In this document: positions 1 to 9,669 of the stretch, piece by piece
How positions within the stretch are numbered: position 1 is the stretch's first letter
How the letters are laid out: the number at the start of each line of letters is the position of its first letter
Source of the DNA: Pseudoalteromonas piscicida
GTDB lineage: Bacteria; Pseudomonadota; Gammaproteobacteria; Enterobacterales; Alteromonadaceae
Assembly (NCBI RefSeq): GCF_002744175.1
Contig: NZ_NKHF01000042.1
Location: 1-64,000, forward strand
Length of the DNA stretch: 64,000 nucleotides
Direction of reading: 5' to 3'
Position numbers and translations under genes: made by a program
Notes under the pieces: model-generated
What the model was told of the DNA's origin: nothing
Seen by the model: only the letters and a program-made list of their open reading frames with translations
Database searches by the model: none

Positions 1-131
1 CGAGCGATTGGGTCGTTTTTCTGCCGCAACCTGTCTCGTTTTTTTCCTTAGGCCATTGATAGCAAATATAGGAAGTAATTACCAGCATTGAAGTTACGTT
101 ACATTACTCTAATTGTGGACACGATAAAAAC

Positions 132-149
132 GACCCATAGGGTCATTTT
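132..149 (+). terminator. Possible small terminator
   Basis: A GACCC/GGGTC stem (132-136 with 140-144) with a 3-nt loop is preceded by an A run and followed by ATTTT. It could end transcription of a plus-strand gene lying before the window. The stem is short, so this is tentative. Confidence 0.3.
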
Positions 150-382
150 CCTGACTATGGAAGAAACTCAAAGATTATGGATATATAAACAGTAATTTTG
201 GTGGAAGGATGAACGTCCGCTAATGGCTCAAAGCCACTCTTAGAGTATTTATATTAACTCATTGTGGAGCATAAATAATTTATACTGAAACGGTTGCTTT
301 TGGTACAAATCGGCTATTCACTGTAAGATTCAACTCTAAAATTCGAGTTTGGCAGGTCAAGTTAATACTTATTCAGTTTAAT

Positions 383-414
383 AAAATAAGGCTTCCATTT
401 GGAAGCCTTATTTT
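383..414 (-). terminator. Rho-independent terminator of dxs
   Basis: A perfect 14-bp stem (383-396 with 401-414, core AAGGCTTCC/GGAAGCCTT) with an ATTT loop has A/T runs on both sides. It lies 20 nt past the dxs stop and could work in both directions. Confidence 0.85.
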
Positions 415-434
415 ATTTGCAGTGTTGTGCAAGA

Positions 435-2297
435 TTAATTGAGCCAAGCTTTTATTTGCTGGCTTATTCCTTCACTGCTTAAGCCCAGTTCCGCGTGGAT
501 CTCAGTTTGAGATCCATGTTTAATAAACGCATCTGGTAGGCCTAGTAATTTTATTGGCATTAACAGCCCTTGAGCTGCTAAATACTCGCTAACCGCGGAG
601 CCTGCGCCACCGGCAATGGCATTATCTTCAAGTGTAACGAAGCGTTCATGAGTACTAGCTAACTCTTCGATAAGTGCGGTGTCTAATGGTTTTACAAAAC
701 GCATATCAACCAAAGTTGCATTGAGCTCTTCGGCAGCATCGTAGGCATTTTCAAGGAGCGTACCAAAGTTTAAGATTGCCAGCTTTTCGCCTTTTCTTAC
801 TACTTTGCCTTTTCCGATTTCCAACTCGCTCATTTCAGAGGCTATATCAGCACTTCCGGCACTGCCTCGAGGGTATCTTACTGCTGCTGGTTGATTTAAA
901 CGATGACCCGTGTAAAGCATTTGGCGACACTCATTAAGGTCACTCGGTGCCATGATCACCATATTCGGAATACAACGCAAGAAGCTTAAATCATAGGCGC
1001 CTTGGTGTGTCTCACCATCTGCGCCAACAACACCGGCTCGGTCGATGGCAAATAGCACCGGCAGGTTTTGTAATGCCACGTCATGAATGAGTTGATCATA
1101 AGCGCGCTGTAAAAAGCTTGAGTAGATAGCGACAACTGGGTTCAAATTCTCACAAGCAAAACCTGCTGCGAGTGTTACAGCATGTTGCTCGGCAATCGCA
1201 ACGTCAAAATACTGAGCTGGATACTCTTTAGAAAAGCGCACCATGCCTGAGCCTTCACGCATTGCAGGTGTGATTGCCATTAGCTTATTGTCTTGCGCTG
1301 CCATATCGCATAACCAATCACCAAAGACCTTTGAGAAGGTAGGAGCGCTTGGCTTAGATTTTGGCAGGCTGTGTACCGTTGGGTCAAATTTTGGCACGCC
1401 ATGATAGCCAATCGGATCTGCTTCAGCTGGCTTATACCCTTTACCTTTTTGCGTCTTCACATGAAGTAATTGAGGGCCTTTGAGATTTCGCATATTGCGC
1501 AGCGTATCTACTAAGGTGCCAACATCATGTCCATCGATAGGGCCAATGTAATTAAAACCCAGCTCCTCGAAGAAGGTGCCCGGAATGATCATCCCTTTTA
1601 GATGTTCTTCCATTCTGCCAGCCAGTTCTTTAACTGGAGGCACGCCCGAAAGCAGTTTCTTACTGCCTTCACGGATGTTGGTATAGAAGCTACCAGACAA
1701 GATCTTAGCGAAATGGTTGTTTAGTGCACCCACATTTTCCGAAATCGACATTTCGTTGTCGTTAAGGATCACTAGCATGTCTGGGTTTACATCCCCGGCA
1801 TGATTCATTGCTTCAAATGCCATGCCAGCTGTCATCGCGCCATCACCAATTACGGCAACCGTTTTACGTCCTATGGCTTCTTTCTCTGCTGCAATTGCCA
1901 TGGCAAGGGCAGCAGAAATTGAGGTGCTTGAATGACCAACACTGAATGTGTCGTACTCACTTTCTTCTCGGTAGGGGAAAGGGTGTAGACCATCTTTTTG
2001 GCGGATGCTATGCATCTGGTCGCGACGACCAGTTAAAATTTTGTGTGGGTAGGCTTGATGCCCTACGTCCCATACAACCCTATCTTGAGGGGTATTGTAG
2101 ACATAATGCAAGGCGACGGTTAATTCTACCGTGCCAAGGCCTGAGGCTAAGTGACCGCTACTTTGAGAGACCGAGTTTAGCAGATACTCTCGTAATTCAT
2201 CACTTAACGCCGATAACTTATGTTGTGGCAATTGACGAAGTTGACTTGGATCATCAATTAACGCCAGTAAAGGATACTTGCTACTATCAAGTTTCAT
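435..2297 (-). CDS. dxs: 1-deoxy-D-xylulose-5-phosphate synthase
   Basis: Condenses pyruvate with glyceraldehyde 3-phosphate to make DXP, the first step of the MEP isoprenoid pathway; thiamine-diphosphate dependent, cytosolic. The 620 residues equal the E. coli length. Visible signatures are the N-terminal VGHQAYPHK histidine region, the ThDP/Mg motif beginning [19 protein letters not shown], the [12 protein letters not shown] segment carrying the catalytic glutamate, and [18 protein letters not shown] in the pyrimidine-binding domain. ispA and xseB lie upstream on the same strand, the usual xseB-ispA-dxs arrangement, but a 163-nt spacer separates ispA from dxs. The ATG start agrees with the family N-terminus. 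Secure identification. Confidence 0.97.
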   Translation of the reverse strand: MKLDSSKYPLLALIDDPSQLRQLPQHKLSALSDELREYLLNSVSQSSGHLASGLGTVELTVALHYVYNTPQDRVVWDVGHQAYPHKILTGRRDQMHSIRQKDGLHPFPYREESEYDTFSVGHSSTSISAALAMAIAAEKEAIGRKTVAVIGDGAMTAGMAFEAMNHAGDVNPDMLVILNDNEMSISENVGALNNHFAKILSGSFYTNIREGSKKLLSGVPPVKELAGRMEEHLKGMIIPGTFFEELGFNYIGPIDGHDVGTLVDTLRNMRNLKGPQLLHVKTQKGKGYKPAEADPIGYHGVPKFDPTVHSLPKSKPSAPTFSKVFGDWLCDMAAQDNKLMAITPAMREGSGMVRFSKEYPAQYFDVAIAEQHAVTLAAGFACENLNPVVAIYSSFLQRAYDQLIHDVALQNLPVLFAIDRAGVVGADGETHQGAYDLSFLRCIPNMVIMAPSDLNECRQMLYTGHRLNQPAAVRYPRGSAGSADIASEMSELEIGKGKVVRKGEKLAILNFGTLLENAYDAAEELNATLVDMRFVKPLDTALIEELASTHERFVTLEDNAIAGGAGSAVSEYLAAQGLLMPIKLLGLPDAFIKHGSQTEIHAELGLSSEGISQQIKAWLN

Positions 2298-2460
2298 GGT
2301 ATTTATCAGAGTCCTAAGTGAATCTTTGCGGTATTACCGCGCAGCTCACTTCATAATTATTAAAATTCTTCACCAACTGGTCATAATATTATGTTAGCCA
2401 GCATTTACAAAGTACTTGTGAATATTTTCTTAGTTTGCCGTCGTTATTTTATACGTTAGC

Positions 2461-3360
2461 TTAATATTCTCGATCTATGATGTATTTTGCTAAATCTGCA
2501 AGTATTGCGGTGTCACCATCAATTACCTTTAATGCATCGAGCGCTTCATCTACTAGTTGCTCCGCTTTGGCTTTTGACTGCTCAAGTCCTAGTAAAGCAG
2601 GATAGGTCGATTTGTTATGCTCGAGATCTGAACCTTGCGGTTTACCCAATATTTGTGTGTCGCCTTCTACATCAAGGATGTCATCTCTGACTTGAAATGC
2701 AAGTCCAATGGCGTGGCCGTAAATTCGCATGGCTTTGCGAGCTTGTTCGGTAACGAGTTCTGGATTGCCGCAGAGCATTCCTAGTTCAATGGCGCTACAT
2801 AGTAATGCACCTGTTTTTAGCTTATGAATACGTTCCAGTTCGACCAGTGTAACCGAACGATCCGTGGCCGCAATATCGAGAGCTTGACCGCCGACCATTC
2901 CTTGAAGTCCAGAGGCTTTAGCCAAGGTATTGACCATTTTTAGCTGCGCAAGATGGCTCACGGTAAATTGTTCAGCACTTAATAACTCAAAGGCAAGTGT
3001 TTGTAATGCATCACCGGCCAGAATTGCAGTGGCTTCATCAAATTGAATATGGCAGGTAGGGCGGCCTCGCCTTAGCTCATCATCATCCATTGCAGGTAGA
3101 TCATCATGCACCAAAGAATAGCTATGAACGCATTCAATTGCTGCTGCAGCTTTATCAAGATCAGCAAGGGCTGCGCCAAACAGCTCACCAGTACAATAGA
3201 CCAGAAATGGCCTTAGCCGTTTTCCCCCGTTTTCGATGCCATAACGGGTTGCGGCTTTAATGTTCTCTTCAGTATCAAGGATATTATCAAAATAATGTAA
3301 AACGGTATTTTCTACACGTGTCTTAGCATACTGCAGCTTTTCTATTAACTTTTCTGACAT
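2461..3360 (-). CDS. ispA: Farnesyl diphosphate synthase
   Basis: Prenyl transferase that joins DMAPP and two IPP to give farnesyl diphosphate, feeding quinone and undecaprenyl lipid synthesis. The two aspartate-rich motifs are present: FARM in SLVHDDLPAMDDDELRRGRP and SARM in FQVRDDILDVEGDT. The KRLRPFLVY and HKLKTGALL segments are also typical. Its 299 residues equal the E. coli length. Its ATG shares one base with the xseB stop (TAATG), so translation is probably coupled. Confidence 0.95.
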   Translation of the reverse strand: MSEKLIEKLQYAKTRVENTVLHYFDNILDTEENIKAATRYGIENGGKRLRPFLVYCTGELFGAALADLDKAAAAIECVHSYSLVHDDLPAMDDDELRRGRPTCHIQFDEATAILAGDALQTLAFELLSAEQFTVSHLAQLKMVNTLAKASGLQGMVGGQALDIAATDRSVTLVELERIHKLKTGALLCSAIELGMLCGNPELVTEQARKAMRIYGHAIGLAFQVRDDILDVEGDTQILGKPQGSDLEHNKSTYPALLGLEQSKAKAEQLVDEALDALKVIDGDTAILADLAKYIIDREY

Positions 3361-3599
3361 TAGGCTTCGTTATCAAATGGCTGTAATTGTGCTTGCTCAT
3401 CTTCGCCCATTAAAATAGCGACCTGTTGCTCAGCTTGCTGAAGTTTTTGATTTGAGGCTTTTGCGAGTTTTATACCGCGCTCAAACTGCTTAAGTGCTTG
3501 ATCTAGAGGTAAGCTACCGTTTTCCATTTCTGCAACTATATGCTCGAGCTCTTGCATGGCCTCTTCAAAGCTCAAATTATCTGGTTTTTTTACCGCCAT
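3360..3599 (-). CDS. xseB: Exodeoxyribonuclease VII small subunit
   Basis: Small subunit of exonuclease VII, which degrades single-stranded DNA together with XseA (not in the window). The 79-residue helical protein shows the family core LSFEEAMQELEHIVAEMENG followed by LPLDQALKQFERG. It is the first gene of the xseB-ispA pair and overlaps ispA by one base. It is divergent from pomA across a 234-nt spacer that must hold both promoters. Confidence 0.93.
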   Translation of the reverse strand: MAVKKPDNLSFEEAMQELEHIVAEMENGSLPLDQALKQFERGIKLAKASNQKLQQAEQQVAILMGEDEQAQLQPFDNEA

Positions 3600-3833
3600 A
3601 TGTCACGCTGACCCATAAAGTAAAAGTGTGGCAATTTTAGGGGGATTGGGCGCCAAGGTCAAAAAAACCAGTGACTTTTTGATCCCACAGCGTATCCGCC
3701 TTACAAGATCTGCTATAAACTCGCATTTTAAACACTTTTTAATATAATAGTGTTAAGTTGTAGAGAAACTTGCCGATAACCCAAACAATAATAACTGCGT
3801 GATTTATCACAAATAACTTCCCCCGGAGGACAT

Positions 3834-4601
3834 GTGGATTTAGCAACGGTAATAGGGATCCTGGGTGCCATAGGTCTGATTGTAATGTCTATGGTACTAA
3901 GTAGTGATGGCCAGGTCGCGATGTTCTATAACACGCCTTCCGTCGTTATCGTATTTGGTGGCTCAATTTTCATCGTACTATCCAACTTCACCCTTGGGCA
4001 GTTTTTCGGGATTGGAAAAGTGGCCGGAAAGGCCTTTATGTTCAAGATAGAAACGCCAGAAGAGCTGATAGAAAAAGCGGTTGAACTGGCTGATTCAGCA
4101 CGTAAAGGTGGGTTTTTAGCACTGGAAGAAGCTGACATTCCCAATCCATTTATGCGTAAAGGCGTCGATATGCTTGTGGATGGCCACGACGCCGATGTGG
4201 TACGAGCCACTTTGCAAAAAGATATTGCACTGACGTCTTCACGACATGAAATGGGGGCTGGACTATTTAAGTCGTTAGCCGACATTGCCCCTGCGATGGG
4301 AATGATAGGAACCCTAATAGGCTTAGTTGCGATGCTATCTAACATGGATGATCCAAAAGCGATAGGCCCAGCCATGGCCGTTGCGCTTTTGACAACGCTC
4401 TACGGTGCGTTCTTAGCAAACGTAGTAGCCATTCCGATTCAAACTAAGCTAGAACTACGTAAGGACGAAGAAGAACGTAATCAGCGCTTAATCTTAGATG
4501 CCATTTTGGGGATCCAAGATGGTCAAAACCCGAAAGTGATCGAAGGCATTTTGAAAAACTACCTGCCTGAGTCTAAACGTGGCGTTGAGGCTGAGGAGTA
4601 A
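3834..4601 (+). CDS. pomA: Flagellar motor stator protein PomA (Na+-type MotA)
   Basis: Inner-membrane stator subunit which with PomB forms the ion channel driving flagellar rotation. The 255 residues have four membrane segments: two near the N-terminus and two around residues 150-205 (GMIGTLIGLVAMLSNMDDP and PAMAVALLTTLYGAFLANV). The loop between holds the charged region that contacts FliG. The start is GTG at 3834, preceded by GGAGGA; the ATG two bases earlier reads into a stop at once. The N-terminus MDLATVIGILG resembles Vibrio PomA. A TATAAT sequence at 3743-3748 is a possible -10 element. pomB follows after 2 nt. Confidence 0.93.
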   Translation: MDLATVIGILGAIGLIVMSMVLSSDGQVAMFYNTPSVVIVFGGSIFIVLSNFTLGQFFGIGKVAGKAFMFKIETPEELIEKAVELADSARKGGFLALEEADIPNPFMRKGVDMLVDGHDADVVRATLQKDIALTSSRHEMGAGLFKSLADIAPAMGMIGTLIGLVAMLSNMDDPKAIGPAMAVALLTTLYGAFLANVVAIPIQTKLELRKDEEERNQRLILDAILGIQDGQNPKVIEGILKNYLPESKRGVEAEE

Positions 4602-4603
4602 GC

Positions 4604-5533
4604 ATGTCAGACGAGAAAGAATGTAAATGTCCACCCCCAGGCTTACCGGCTTGGATGGGGACGTTTGCCGATCTGATGTCGTTATTGATGTGTTTCTTTG
4701 TACTGCTATTGGCTTTTTCGGAAATGGATGTGCTTAAATTTAAGCAAATAGCGGGGTCAATGAAGTTTGCTTTTGGTGTTCAAAACAAAATTGAGGTCAA
4801 AGACATTCCTAAAGGCACCAGTGTCATAGCGATGGAGTTCACGCCGGGTAAGCCTGAACCAACCCCCATAGAAACCATTCAACAACAGACGGTAGAGATG
4901 ACACAGCAGATGCTTGAGTTTCAGGCTGGGGATGAGTCGTCAGCAGGGGGAAGGCAAGAGCAACGTGGTAACAAGCGCGGTGGTGAGTCTGCAAGCACTG
5001 CACAAGAAATGGCATCAACCCAAGCTATTTCCTCAGCAGAGCAAGAACAAGTGAATGAGCTTGTTAAAAAGATTGCTCAGCAGCTAGAGAAGCAGATAAT
5101 GGACGGTGCGATTGAACTTGAGTCTCTTGGGCAACAAATCATTATTCGTATCCAAGAAAATGGCTCGTTCCCAGCCGGAAGTGCGTTCTTACAGCCTAAA
5201 TTTGAACCTGTAATTGAAGAAATAGCCGAGCTGCTAAAAGATGTCCCTGGAGAGATAACGGTATCTGGACATACCGATGACTTTAGAGTCACCAACGAGC
5301 TCTATTCCAACAACTGGGACTTATCAGCAACCAGAGCTGTGGCCGTTGCCACGGTAATGGAGCGAGTACGCGGATTTGATAAAAACAGAATGGTCGTTGT
5401 AGGTCACGCAGATACAAGGCCGCTGGTTCCTAACGAGAGTAACGCCGACAGACGACGAAATCGACGCGTTGAAATTTCTATTTTACAGGGTAAACCGAAA
5501 GAGTCTGACCCCATCGGGGTGCGAGAAAATTAA
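4604..5533 (+). CDS. pomB: Flagellar motor stator protein PomB (Na+-type MotB)
   Basis: Partner of PomA that anchors the stator to peptidoglycan. A short cytoplasmic N-terminus leads into one membrane helix; TFADLMSLLMCFFVLLLAFS contains D23, the expected ion-binding aspartate. A Gln/Ser-rich periplasmic linker (about 90-160) follows, then a C-terminal OmpA-like peptidoglycan-binding domain with SGHTDD, NNWDLSATRA and ADRRRNRRVEIS. The sodium type is inferred from overall PomAB likeness, not proved. It is co-transcribed with pomA; chemotaxis and flagellar genes are not adjacent. Confidence 0.93.
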   Translation: MSDEKECKCPPPGLPAWMGTFADLMSLLMCFFVLLLAFSEMDVLKFKQIAGSMKFAFGVQNKIEVKDIPKGTSVIAMEFTPGKPEPTPIETIQQQTVEMTQQMLEFQAGDESSAGGRQEQRGNKRGGESASTAQEMASTQAISSAEQEQVNELVKKIAQQLEKQIMDGAIELESLGQQIIIRIQENGSFPAGSAFLQPKFEPVIEEIAELLKDVPGEITVSGHTDDFRVTNELYSNNWDLSATRAVAVATVMERVRGFDKNRMVVVGHADTRPLVPNESNADRRRNRRVEISILQGKPKESDPIGVREN

Positions 5534-5603
5534 TTACAGTTTATTGCTAAATTACAGGGAATTCGCTATTGTTTCTGGCGGTTCTACTTAAAGGAGAAAT
5601 AGA

Positions 5604-5699
5604 ATGATTTCAATAAAAAAACCTCAAAATTATAGACTGCCGGGCGGTAATGGTGATGGGGTAGACGAAGAACAAGAAAGCACGCCAGATAAAAAATAA
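5604..5699 (+). CDS. Putative 31-residue peptide coupled to a membrane protein
   Basis: Unrecognised short ORF downstream of pomB. A strong Shine-Dalgarno (AAGGAG at 5591-5596) stands 7 nt before the ATG, and the stop overlaps the next start as TAATG, which suggests a real, translationally coupled gene. The peptide has a basic N-terminus (MISIKKPQNYR), a glycine-rich middle (LPGGNGDG) and an acidic tail (VDEEQESTPDKK). It has no cysteines and no signal peptide. Function unknown. Confidence 0.55.
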   Translation: MISIKKPQNYRLPGGNGDGVDEEQESTPDKK

Positions 5700-6217
5700 T
5701 GATGTTGGACACTTGGAAGCCAATACAAATGTTTTTCGCCGAACACAGTGTTTGGATTTCCTTGTGTGCAGTTGTTATATGTTATTTATTAGGCGATAAA
5801 AAGTCCCTCAGATATGCTCTCTTAGTAGCTGTTTTTTATATTCTGGGGACTTTTACCAGTGACTATATAAGGGCTATAGATGATGTCCGTATCTATCGTT
5901 ATATATTTTGGGCTCTAAATGACATCATTTTTATGGGGATTGTCGCATATTGGGCATTGAAAGATAAAATGTACATGTGGCAAAGCATTCTGGCTCAGTT
6001 AATCATTGTCCCTGCCCCTATTATGCAACTTTTTCGTTTAGTTGACCGTCACTTAATGGATTTAAGCTTTTCTACTCAGTTGTATATTACCATTATTCCA
6101 ATTGTTAATGTTGCTACACTCTGTTTAGCGTTTGTACCGGTTTTTTTGCTTTGGAAACTGAAAACTGAGCGAAAGGAGCCTGGCAAAGCTTTAGATAAAG
6201 TAGAAGCTAGCCGGTAG
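5699..6217 (+). CDS. Hypothetical multi-pass membrane protein
   Basis: Unrecognised 172-residue protein with about five hydrophobic segments (near 17-33, 37-53, 68-85, 93-112 and 128-150) and a basic C-terminal tail. Its ATG overlaps the stop of the 31-codon ORF; a second ATG follows directly and could be used instead. It converges on the permease gene at 6240 with only 22 nt between, and no strong terminator is visible there. No domain assignment is offered. Confidence 0.7.
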   Translation: MMLDTWKPIQMFFAEHSVWISLCAVVICYLLGDKKSLRYALLVAVFYILGTFTSDYIRAIDDVRIYRYIFWALNDIIFMGIVAYWALKDKMYMWQSILAQLIIVPAPIMQLFRLVDRHLMDLSFSTQLYITIIPIVNVATLCLAFVPVFLLWKLKTERKEPGKALDKVEASR

Positions 6218-6239
6218 TTTCCAACTAGCTCGCTTAAGG

Positions 6240-7442
6240 CTAACCCAAACTAGGAATAAGTCCCGCCATCTGCATCAGCTGAGAGGCAATAATCATCACA
6301 CCAAACATCGCAGCAAGGCCAAGACCTAGGGTGCCACCTTTAACTTGATAACCAGCTTCATCTCTTATTTTTCTTTGCTTCCATACCATGGCTACGGGCA
6401 AGAATACCGCTAATACTACCAATGCAATTGCTGCATACCCCAGCGCCATAATAAAGCCTTTAGGATAGAAAAGGGCAAAACCGAGTGGCGGTAAAAAAGT
6501 GATTAATGCCGTTTTGACGCGGTCTTTTTTGGTATCTTGTTTTTTAAAGGCGTCAGCAAAAAAGTCAAATAGCCCAAGGCTTACACCTAAAAATGAAGTG
6601 GCAAGCGCAAGGTCAGCAAAGACAGTAACAAACACTTGTACGTTATCATTATGTGCAATTGAAGAAATACTGGTTACAAAGCCCGGCAGCCCCTCACTTG
6701 CCATTAAGCTCTCTTGCCCCATAACGCCTTGGCTTAGTAATTGCCAAAACACATAAATAATCAGTGGTAGTGAGGCGCCAAACATCATCACTTTACGTAA
6801 TTGACGAATATCTACGCCAACGTACTTAACGATTGATGGGATTGAGCCGTGAAAACCAAACGACGTAAAAATTACTGGGATTGCCGCAATGACTAGGCCT
6901 TGCTCAACGGGCATATCAACAAGGTGTTGGCCATGTACATAGGGCGTTAGAATAAAAAACAGACTCGCCAGTACAATGACCTTAATGGTGAATAGCAACT
7001 GATTAAGCTTATCTACAGTGCTGGTGCCTAATGTGACTATGGTTGCAATTATCACAGCGAGCAGCACAGATCCTAGCTGAGGCGTAATACCTTCACCTAG
7101 TACATTAACAAGCTTGGCTTGCAGTTGTGCGCCACCACCTGCGATATAGGCTGCACATAATGCATAAAACAAAAATACCATCGAAAAGTTTGCAATATAT
7201 TGCCCGCTTTTTCCAAGTAGGTTCTTTGCGAGCGTGTTTAATGTGGCGTCTTGGTCAGCATATTGATGGATCTCCAGCATTAGTAATGCCGTGTACGTCA
7301 TTAGTAGCCATGTAACGGTCAATAAAGCGATGGCGGTGGAAAAGCCAAGTCCTGCCGATGCAATGGGGAGGGCGAGCATACCTGCGCCGATTGTAGTACC
7401 TGCTACAATCAGCATGCTGCCCAAAGTTTTATTCTTAAGCAC
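6240..7442 (-). CDS. Aromatic amino acid permease (TyrP/Mtr-like)
   Basis: Inner-membrane permease of the hydroxy/aromatic amino acid family (HAAAP), probably importing tyrosine or tryptophan with protons. About eleven hydrophobic segments follow the family N-terminus KNKTLGSMLIVAGTTIGAGM. The chosen GTG start at 7442 has AGGGG six bases upstream and gives 400 residues, close to E. coli TyrP (403). The frame stays open to a TTG at 7541, but that start would lie in the T tract of the lipA terminator and add a non-homologous tail, so I reject it. Substrate cannot be fixed from sequence alone. Confidence 0.85.
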   Translation of the reverse strand: MLKNKTLGSMLIVAGTTIGAGMLALPIASAGLGFSTAIALLTVTWLLMTYTALLMLEIHQYADQDATLNTLAKNLLGKSGQYIANFSMVFLFYALCAAYIAGGGAQLQAKLVNVLGEGITPQLGSVLLAVIIATIVTLGTSTVDKLNQLLFTIKVIVLASLFFILTPYVHGQHLVDMPVEQGLVIAAIPVIFTSFGFHGSIPSIVKYVGVDIRQLRKVMMFGASLPLIIYVFWQLLSQGVMGQESLMASEGLPGFVTSISSIAHNDNVQVFVTVFADLALATSFLGVSLGLFDFFADAFKKQDTKKDRVKTALITFLPPLGFALFYPKGFIMALGYAAIALVVLAVFLPVAMVWKQRKIRDEAGYQVKGGTLGLGLAAMFGVMIIASQLMQMAGLIPSLG

Positions 7443-7540
7443 GTTTAGCCCCTGATTATTATTATCTGGTGAGGCAAGATATAACGAATGGCGAGGAAAT
7501 GAAATAGTTTTGCTGTTAATCGCATCGTATTGCAGACACA

Positions 7541-7564
7541 AAAAAGCCGCATCAGGATACGGCT
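7541..7564 (-). terminator. Rho-independent terminator of lipA
   Basis: Read on the minus strand, AGCCG and CGGCT (7545-7549/7560-7564) form a stem followed by a T run (A run at 7540-7545 on the plus strand). It lies 28 nt past the lipA stop and separates it from the permease gene. Confidence 0.8.
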
Positions 7565-7591
7565 ATTATGCAAAATTAAATTGTAAAGAGT

Positions 7592-8557
7592 TTACTTTAC
7601 TTCTTTACCAGCGGCTTGTTGGTCAGCATGATAGCTTGAGCGTACAAATGGTCCGCAAGCTGCGTGGCTAAAGCCTATTTCGTCGGCATATTCTTTAAGC
7701 CCATCAAACTCCACCGGTGGCACGTAGCGCTTGACCGGCAAGTGATGCTTTGAAGGTTGCAGATACTGGCCTACGGTAAGCATATCTACGTTATGCTCGC
7801 GCAAGTCTCTTAAGACTTCTTCAATTTCAGAGATTTCTTCGCCTAGTCCAACCATTAGTCCTGACTTTGTTCTTACCTCTGGGTGCATTTCTTTAAAGCG
7901 GCGTAGCAATTCCAGCGACCACTTATAATCGGCACCTGGACGCGCTAGTTTGTACAGCCTTGGTGCAGTCTCGAGGTTGTGGTTAAATACATCAGGTGGA
8001 GTTTCACTTAAGATCTCTAAAGCTCTGTCCATACGACCACGGAAGTCCGGTACAAGAATTTCGATAGTAATACCTGGGTTGTGTTTGCGGATCTCACGAA
8101 TACAGTCAGCAAAGTGCTGCGCACCACCATCTCGAAGATCGTCACGGTCAACTGAAGTGATCACGACGTAGCTAAGCTTCATGTCTTTGATGGTAAGTGC
8201 TAGCTTCTCAGGCTCTTGCGCGTCAGGCTTTAGTGGACGGCCATGTGCAACGTCACAAAATGGGCAGCGACGGGTACAAATTGCACCTAAGATCATAAAA
8301 GTGGCTGTGCCATGGTTAAAGCACTCAGAGAGGTTTGGACAAGACGCTTCTTCACACACTGAATGCAGGCCATGCTTTCGCATCGCTTGTTTAATGCCAT
8401 CGATACGCTCACTTGACTTAGGTAAACGGATCTTTAACCATTCAGGCTTTCTCAGCATTTCTTCGCGCTCTGTTGGCATGACTTTTACTGGGATCAATGC
8501 CATCTTTTCAGCATCGCGGAGCTTTACCCCTGGCTCCATTTTGACTGGTTTACTCAT
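7592..8557 (-). CDS. lipA: Lipoyl synthase
   Basis: Radical SAM enzyme that inserts two sulfurs into protein-bound octanoyl groups to form lipoyl cofactor. Both iron-sulfur motifs are visible: the auxiliary cluster cysteines in [12 protein letters not shown] and the radical [11 protein letters not shown]. The C-terminal RSSYHADQ motif carries the serine that ligates the auxiliary cluster. At 321 residues it equals E. coli LipA. Its start overlaps the lipB stop by 4 nt (ATGA). Confidence 0.97.
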   Translation of the reverse strand: MSKPVKMEPGVKLRDAEKMALIPVKVMPTEREEMLRKPEWLKIRLPKSSERIDGIKQAMRKHGLHSVCEEASCPNLSECFNHGTATFMILGAICTRRCPFCDVAHGRPLKPDAQEPEKLALTIKDMKLSYVVITSVDRDDLRDGGAQHFADCIREIRKHNPGITIEILVPDFRGRMDRALEILSETPPDVFNHNLETAPRLYKLARPGADYKWSLELLRRFKEMHPEVRTKSGLMVGLGEEISEIEEVLRDLREHNVDMLTVGQYLQPSKHHLPVKRYVPPVEFDGLKEYADEIGFSHAACGPFVRSSYHADQQAAGKEVK

Positions 8558-9207
8558 TCGTTTTCAAACCCTTCAGTGTATTCAACATGTTCAGCGTTAA
8601 TTCGCTTAAGCATGTGTTTTACCAGACCGGCCCCCGCATCTGCGACGGTTTGAGGTCCATTAATTTCGCTACTTTGCACCATATTCATGCCTGCATAGCC
8701 ACAGGGGTTAATCCGTAAAAACGGATTTAAGTCCATGTTGACATTCAATGCTAGTCCATGAAATGAGCAGCCTCGACGGACTCTAAGTCCTAGTGATGCT
8801 ATCTTGCTGTCATTGACGTATACGCCTGGCGCATCGGCTTTGGCATAAGCCTCTACCCCGTACTCTTTGAGCGAATCAATGATGCTTTCTTCCAGCCAAG
8901 TGACAAGCTCACGTACCCCAATTTTTAATCGGCGTAAGTTTAATAGTACATAAAGCATTTGTTGCCCAGGCCCGTGATAAGTCACTTGACCACCACGGTC
9001 AACCTTAACGACAGGAATGTCTCCTGGTGCCAACAGATGCTCCTCTTTACCGGCCTGACCTTGCGTAAAAACAGGTTGATGCTCCACCAGCCAAAGTTCA
9101 TCGGCGGTGCTGTCATCGCGCTCGTCGGTAAAGGATTGCATTTGATGCCAAATTGGTTCGTAACTGCGAAGACCCAATTGACGTACGATTAGCTTACGAG
9201 CTTCCAT
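8554..9207 (-). CDS. lipB: Octanoyl-[acyl-carrier-protein]:protein N-octanoyltransferase
   Basis: Transfers octanoate from acyl-ACP to the lipoyl domains of 2-oxoacid dehydrogenases and the glycine cleavage H protein, preparing the LipA substrate. Family motifs are [12 protein letters not shown], the [19 protein letters not shown] segment with the catalytic lysine, and INPCGYAGM with the catalytic cysteine. Length 217. It is translationally coupled to lipA and 19 nt downstream of ybeD. Confidence 0.96.
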   Translation of the reverse strand: MEARKLIVRQLGLRSYEPIWHQMQSFTDERDDSTADELWLVEHQPVFTQGQAGKEEHLLAPGDIPVVKVDRGGQVTYHGPGQQMLYVLLNLRRLKIGVRELVTWLEESIIDSLKEYGVEAYAKADAPGVYVNDSKIASLGLRVRRGCSFHGLALNVNMDLNPFLRINPCGYAGMNMVQSSEINGPQTVADAGAGLVKHMLKRINAEHVEYTEGFENE

Positions 9208-9226
9208 AAATGGGGATCCTTACTGC

Positions 9227-9505
9227 CTACAGTATGTAACGGACGTCTTCGATACCACCGATCTCGGTATAAATCTGCTCAATATGTTCTTTGCTAGTAA
9301 CGGTAGCAACTATAGAAACTGCTTCATAATTACCTTTGCTACTAGGCTTCACCTTTGGTGCATAATCGCCAGGTGCAATAACTTGCAGTTTAGCTAGGAT
9401 TTGATCCGTCAAATTGACATTAGCTAGGCCCATAATCTTGAAGGTAAATGGGCAAGGAAATTCTAAGTATTCATCAAACTTAGTATTTTTAACTGGTTTT
9501 ACCAC
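9227..9505 (-). CDS. ybeD: DUF493 family protein YbeD
   Basis: Small conserved protein of the YbeD/DUF493 family, an ACT-like fold without a settled function. Characteristic segments are [19 protein letters not shown] and the C-terminal GIEDVRYIL. It lies between dacA and lipB, as in E. coli, suggesting a link to lipoate metabolism that remains inference. Length 92 versus 87 in E. coli. Confidence 0.9.
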   Translation of the reverse strand: MVKPVKNTKFDEYLEFPCPFTFKIMGLANVNLTDQILAKLQVIAPGDYAPKVKPSSKGNYEAVSIVATVTSKEHIEQIYTEIGGIEDVRYIL

Positions 9506-9623
9506 GACGGTATCCTCACAACGAACTACTTGCTAGCGCCTCTATTAGATTTGTCGCTTGAGTTTTCAAGCTCGAAATTTTTCGAGACACCATTTTATGG
9601 CCGCATTCTATCATTTTTGACGC

Positions 9624-9650
9624 AAAAAAAAACGCCTCATCACGAGGCGT
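9624..9650 (-). terminator. Rho-independent terminator of dacA
   Basis: On the minus strand, ACGCCTC (9632-9638) pairs with GAGGCGT (9644-9650) and is followed by an eight-base T run. It lies about 20 nt after the dacA stop, separating the cell-wall genes from ybeD-lipB-lipA. Confidence 0.88.
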
Positions 9651-9669
9651 TCACTTACATAAACTAGGG

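Larger units (their letters stand above)
1..434. other. Noncoding region downstream of dxs
   Basis: No convincing gene is visible here on either strand. It is AT-rich, and its clear features are the hairpin at 383-414 that terminates dxs and a smaller hairpin at 132-144. It may contain the 3' flank of a gene that lies before the window. Confidence 0.5.

Noticed and set aside
7443-7541. N-terminal extension of the aromatic permease to a TTG at 7541
   Set aside because: It would start in the T run of the lipA terminator and adds residues without family likeness; the GTG at 7442 has a good ribosome site and gives the expected length.
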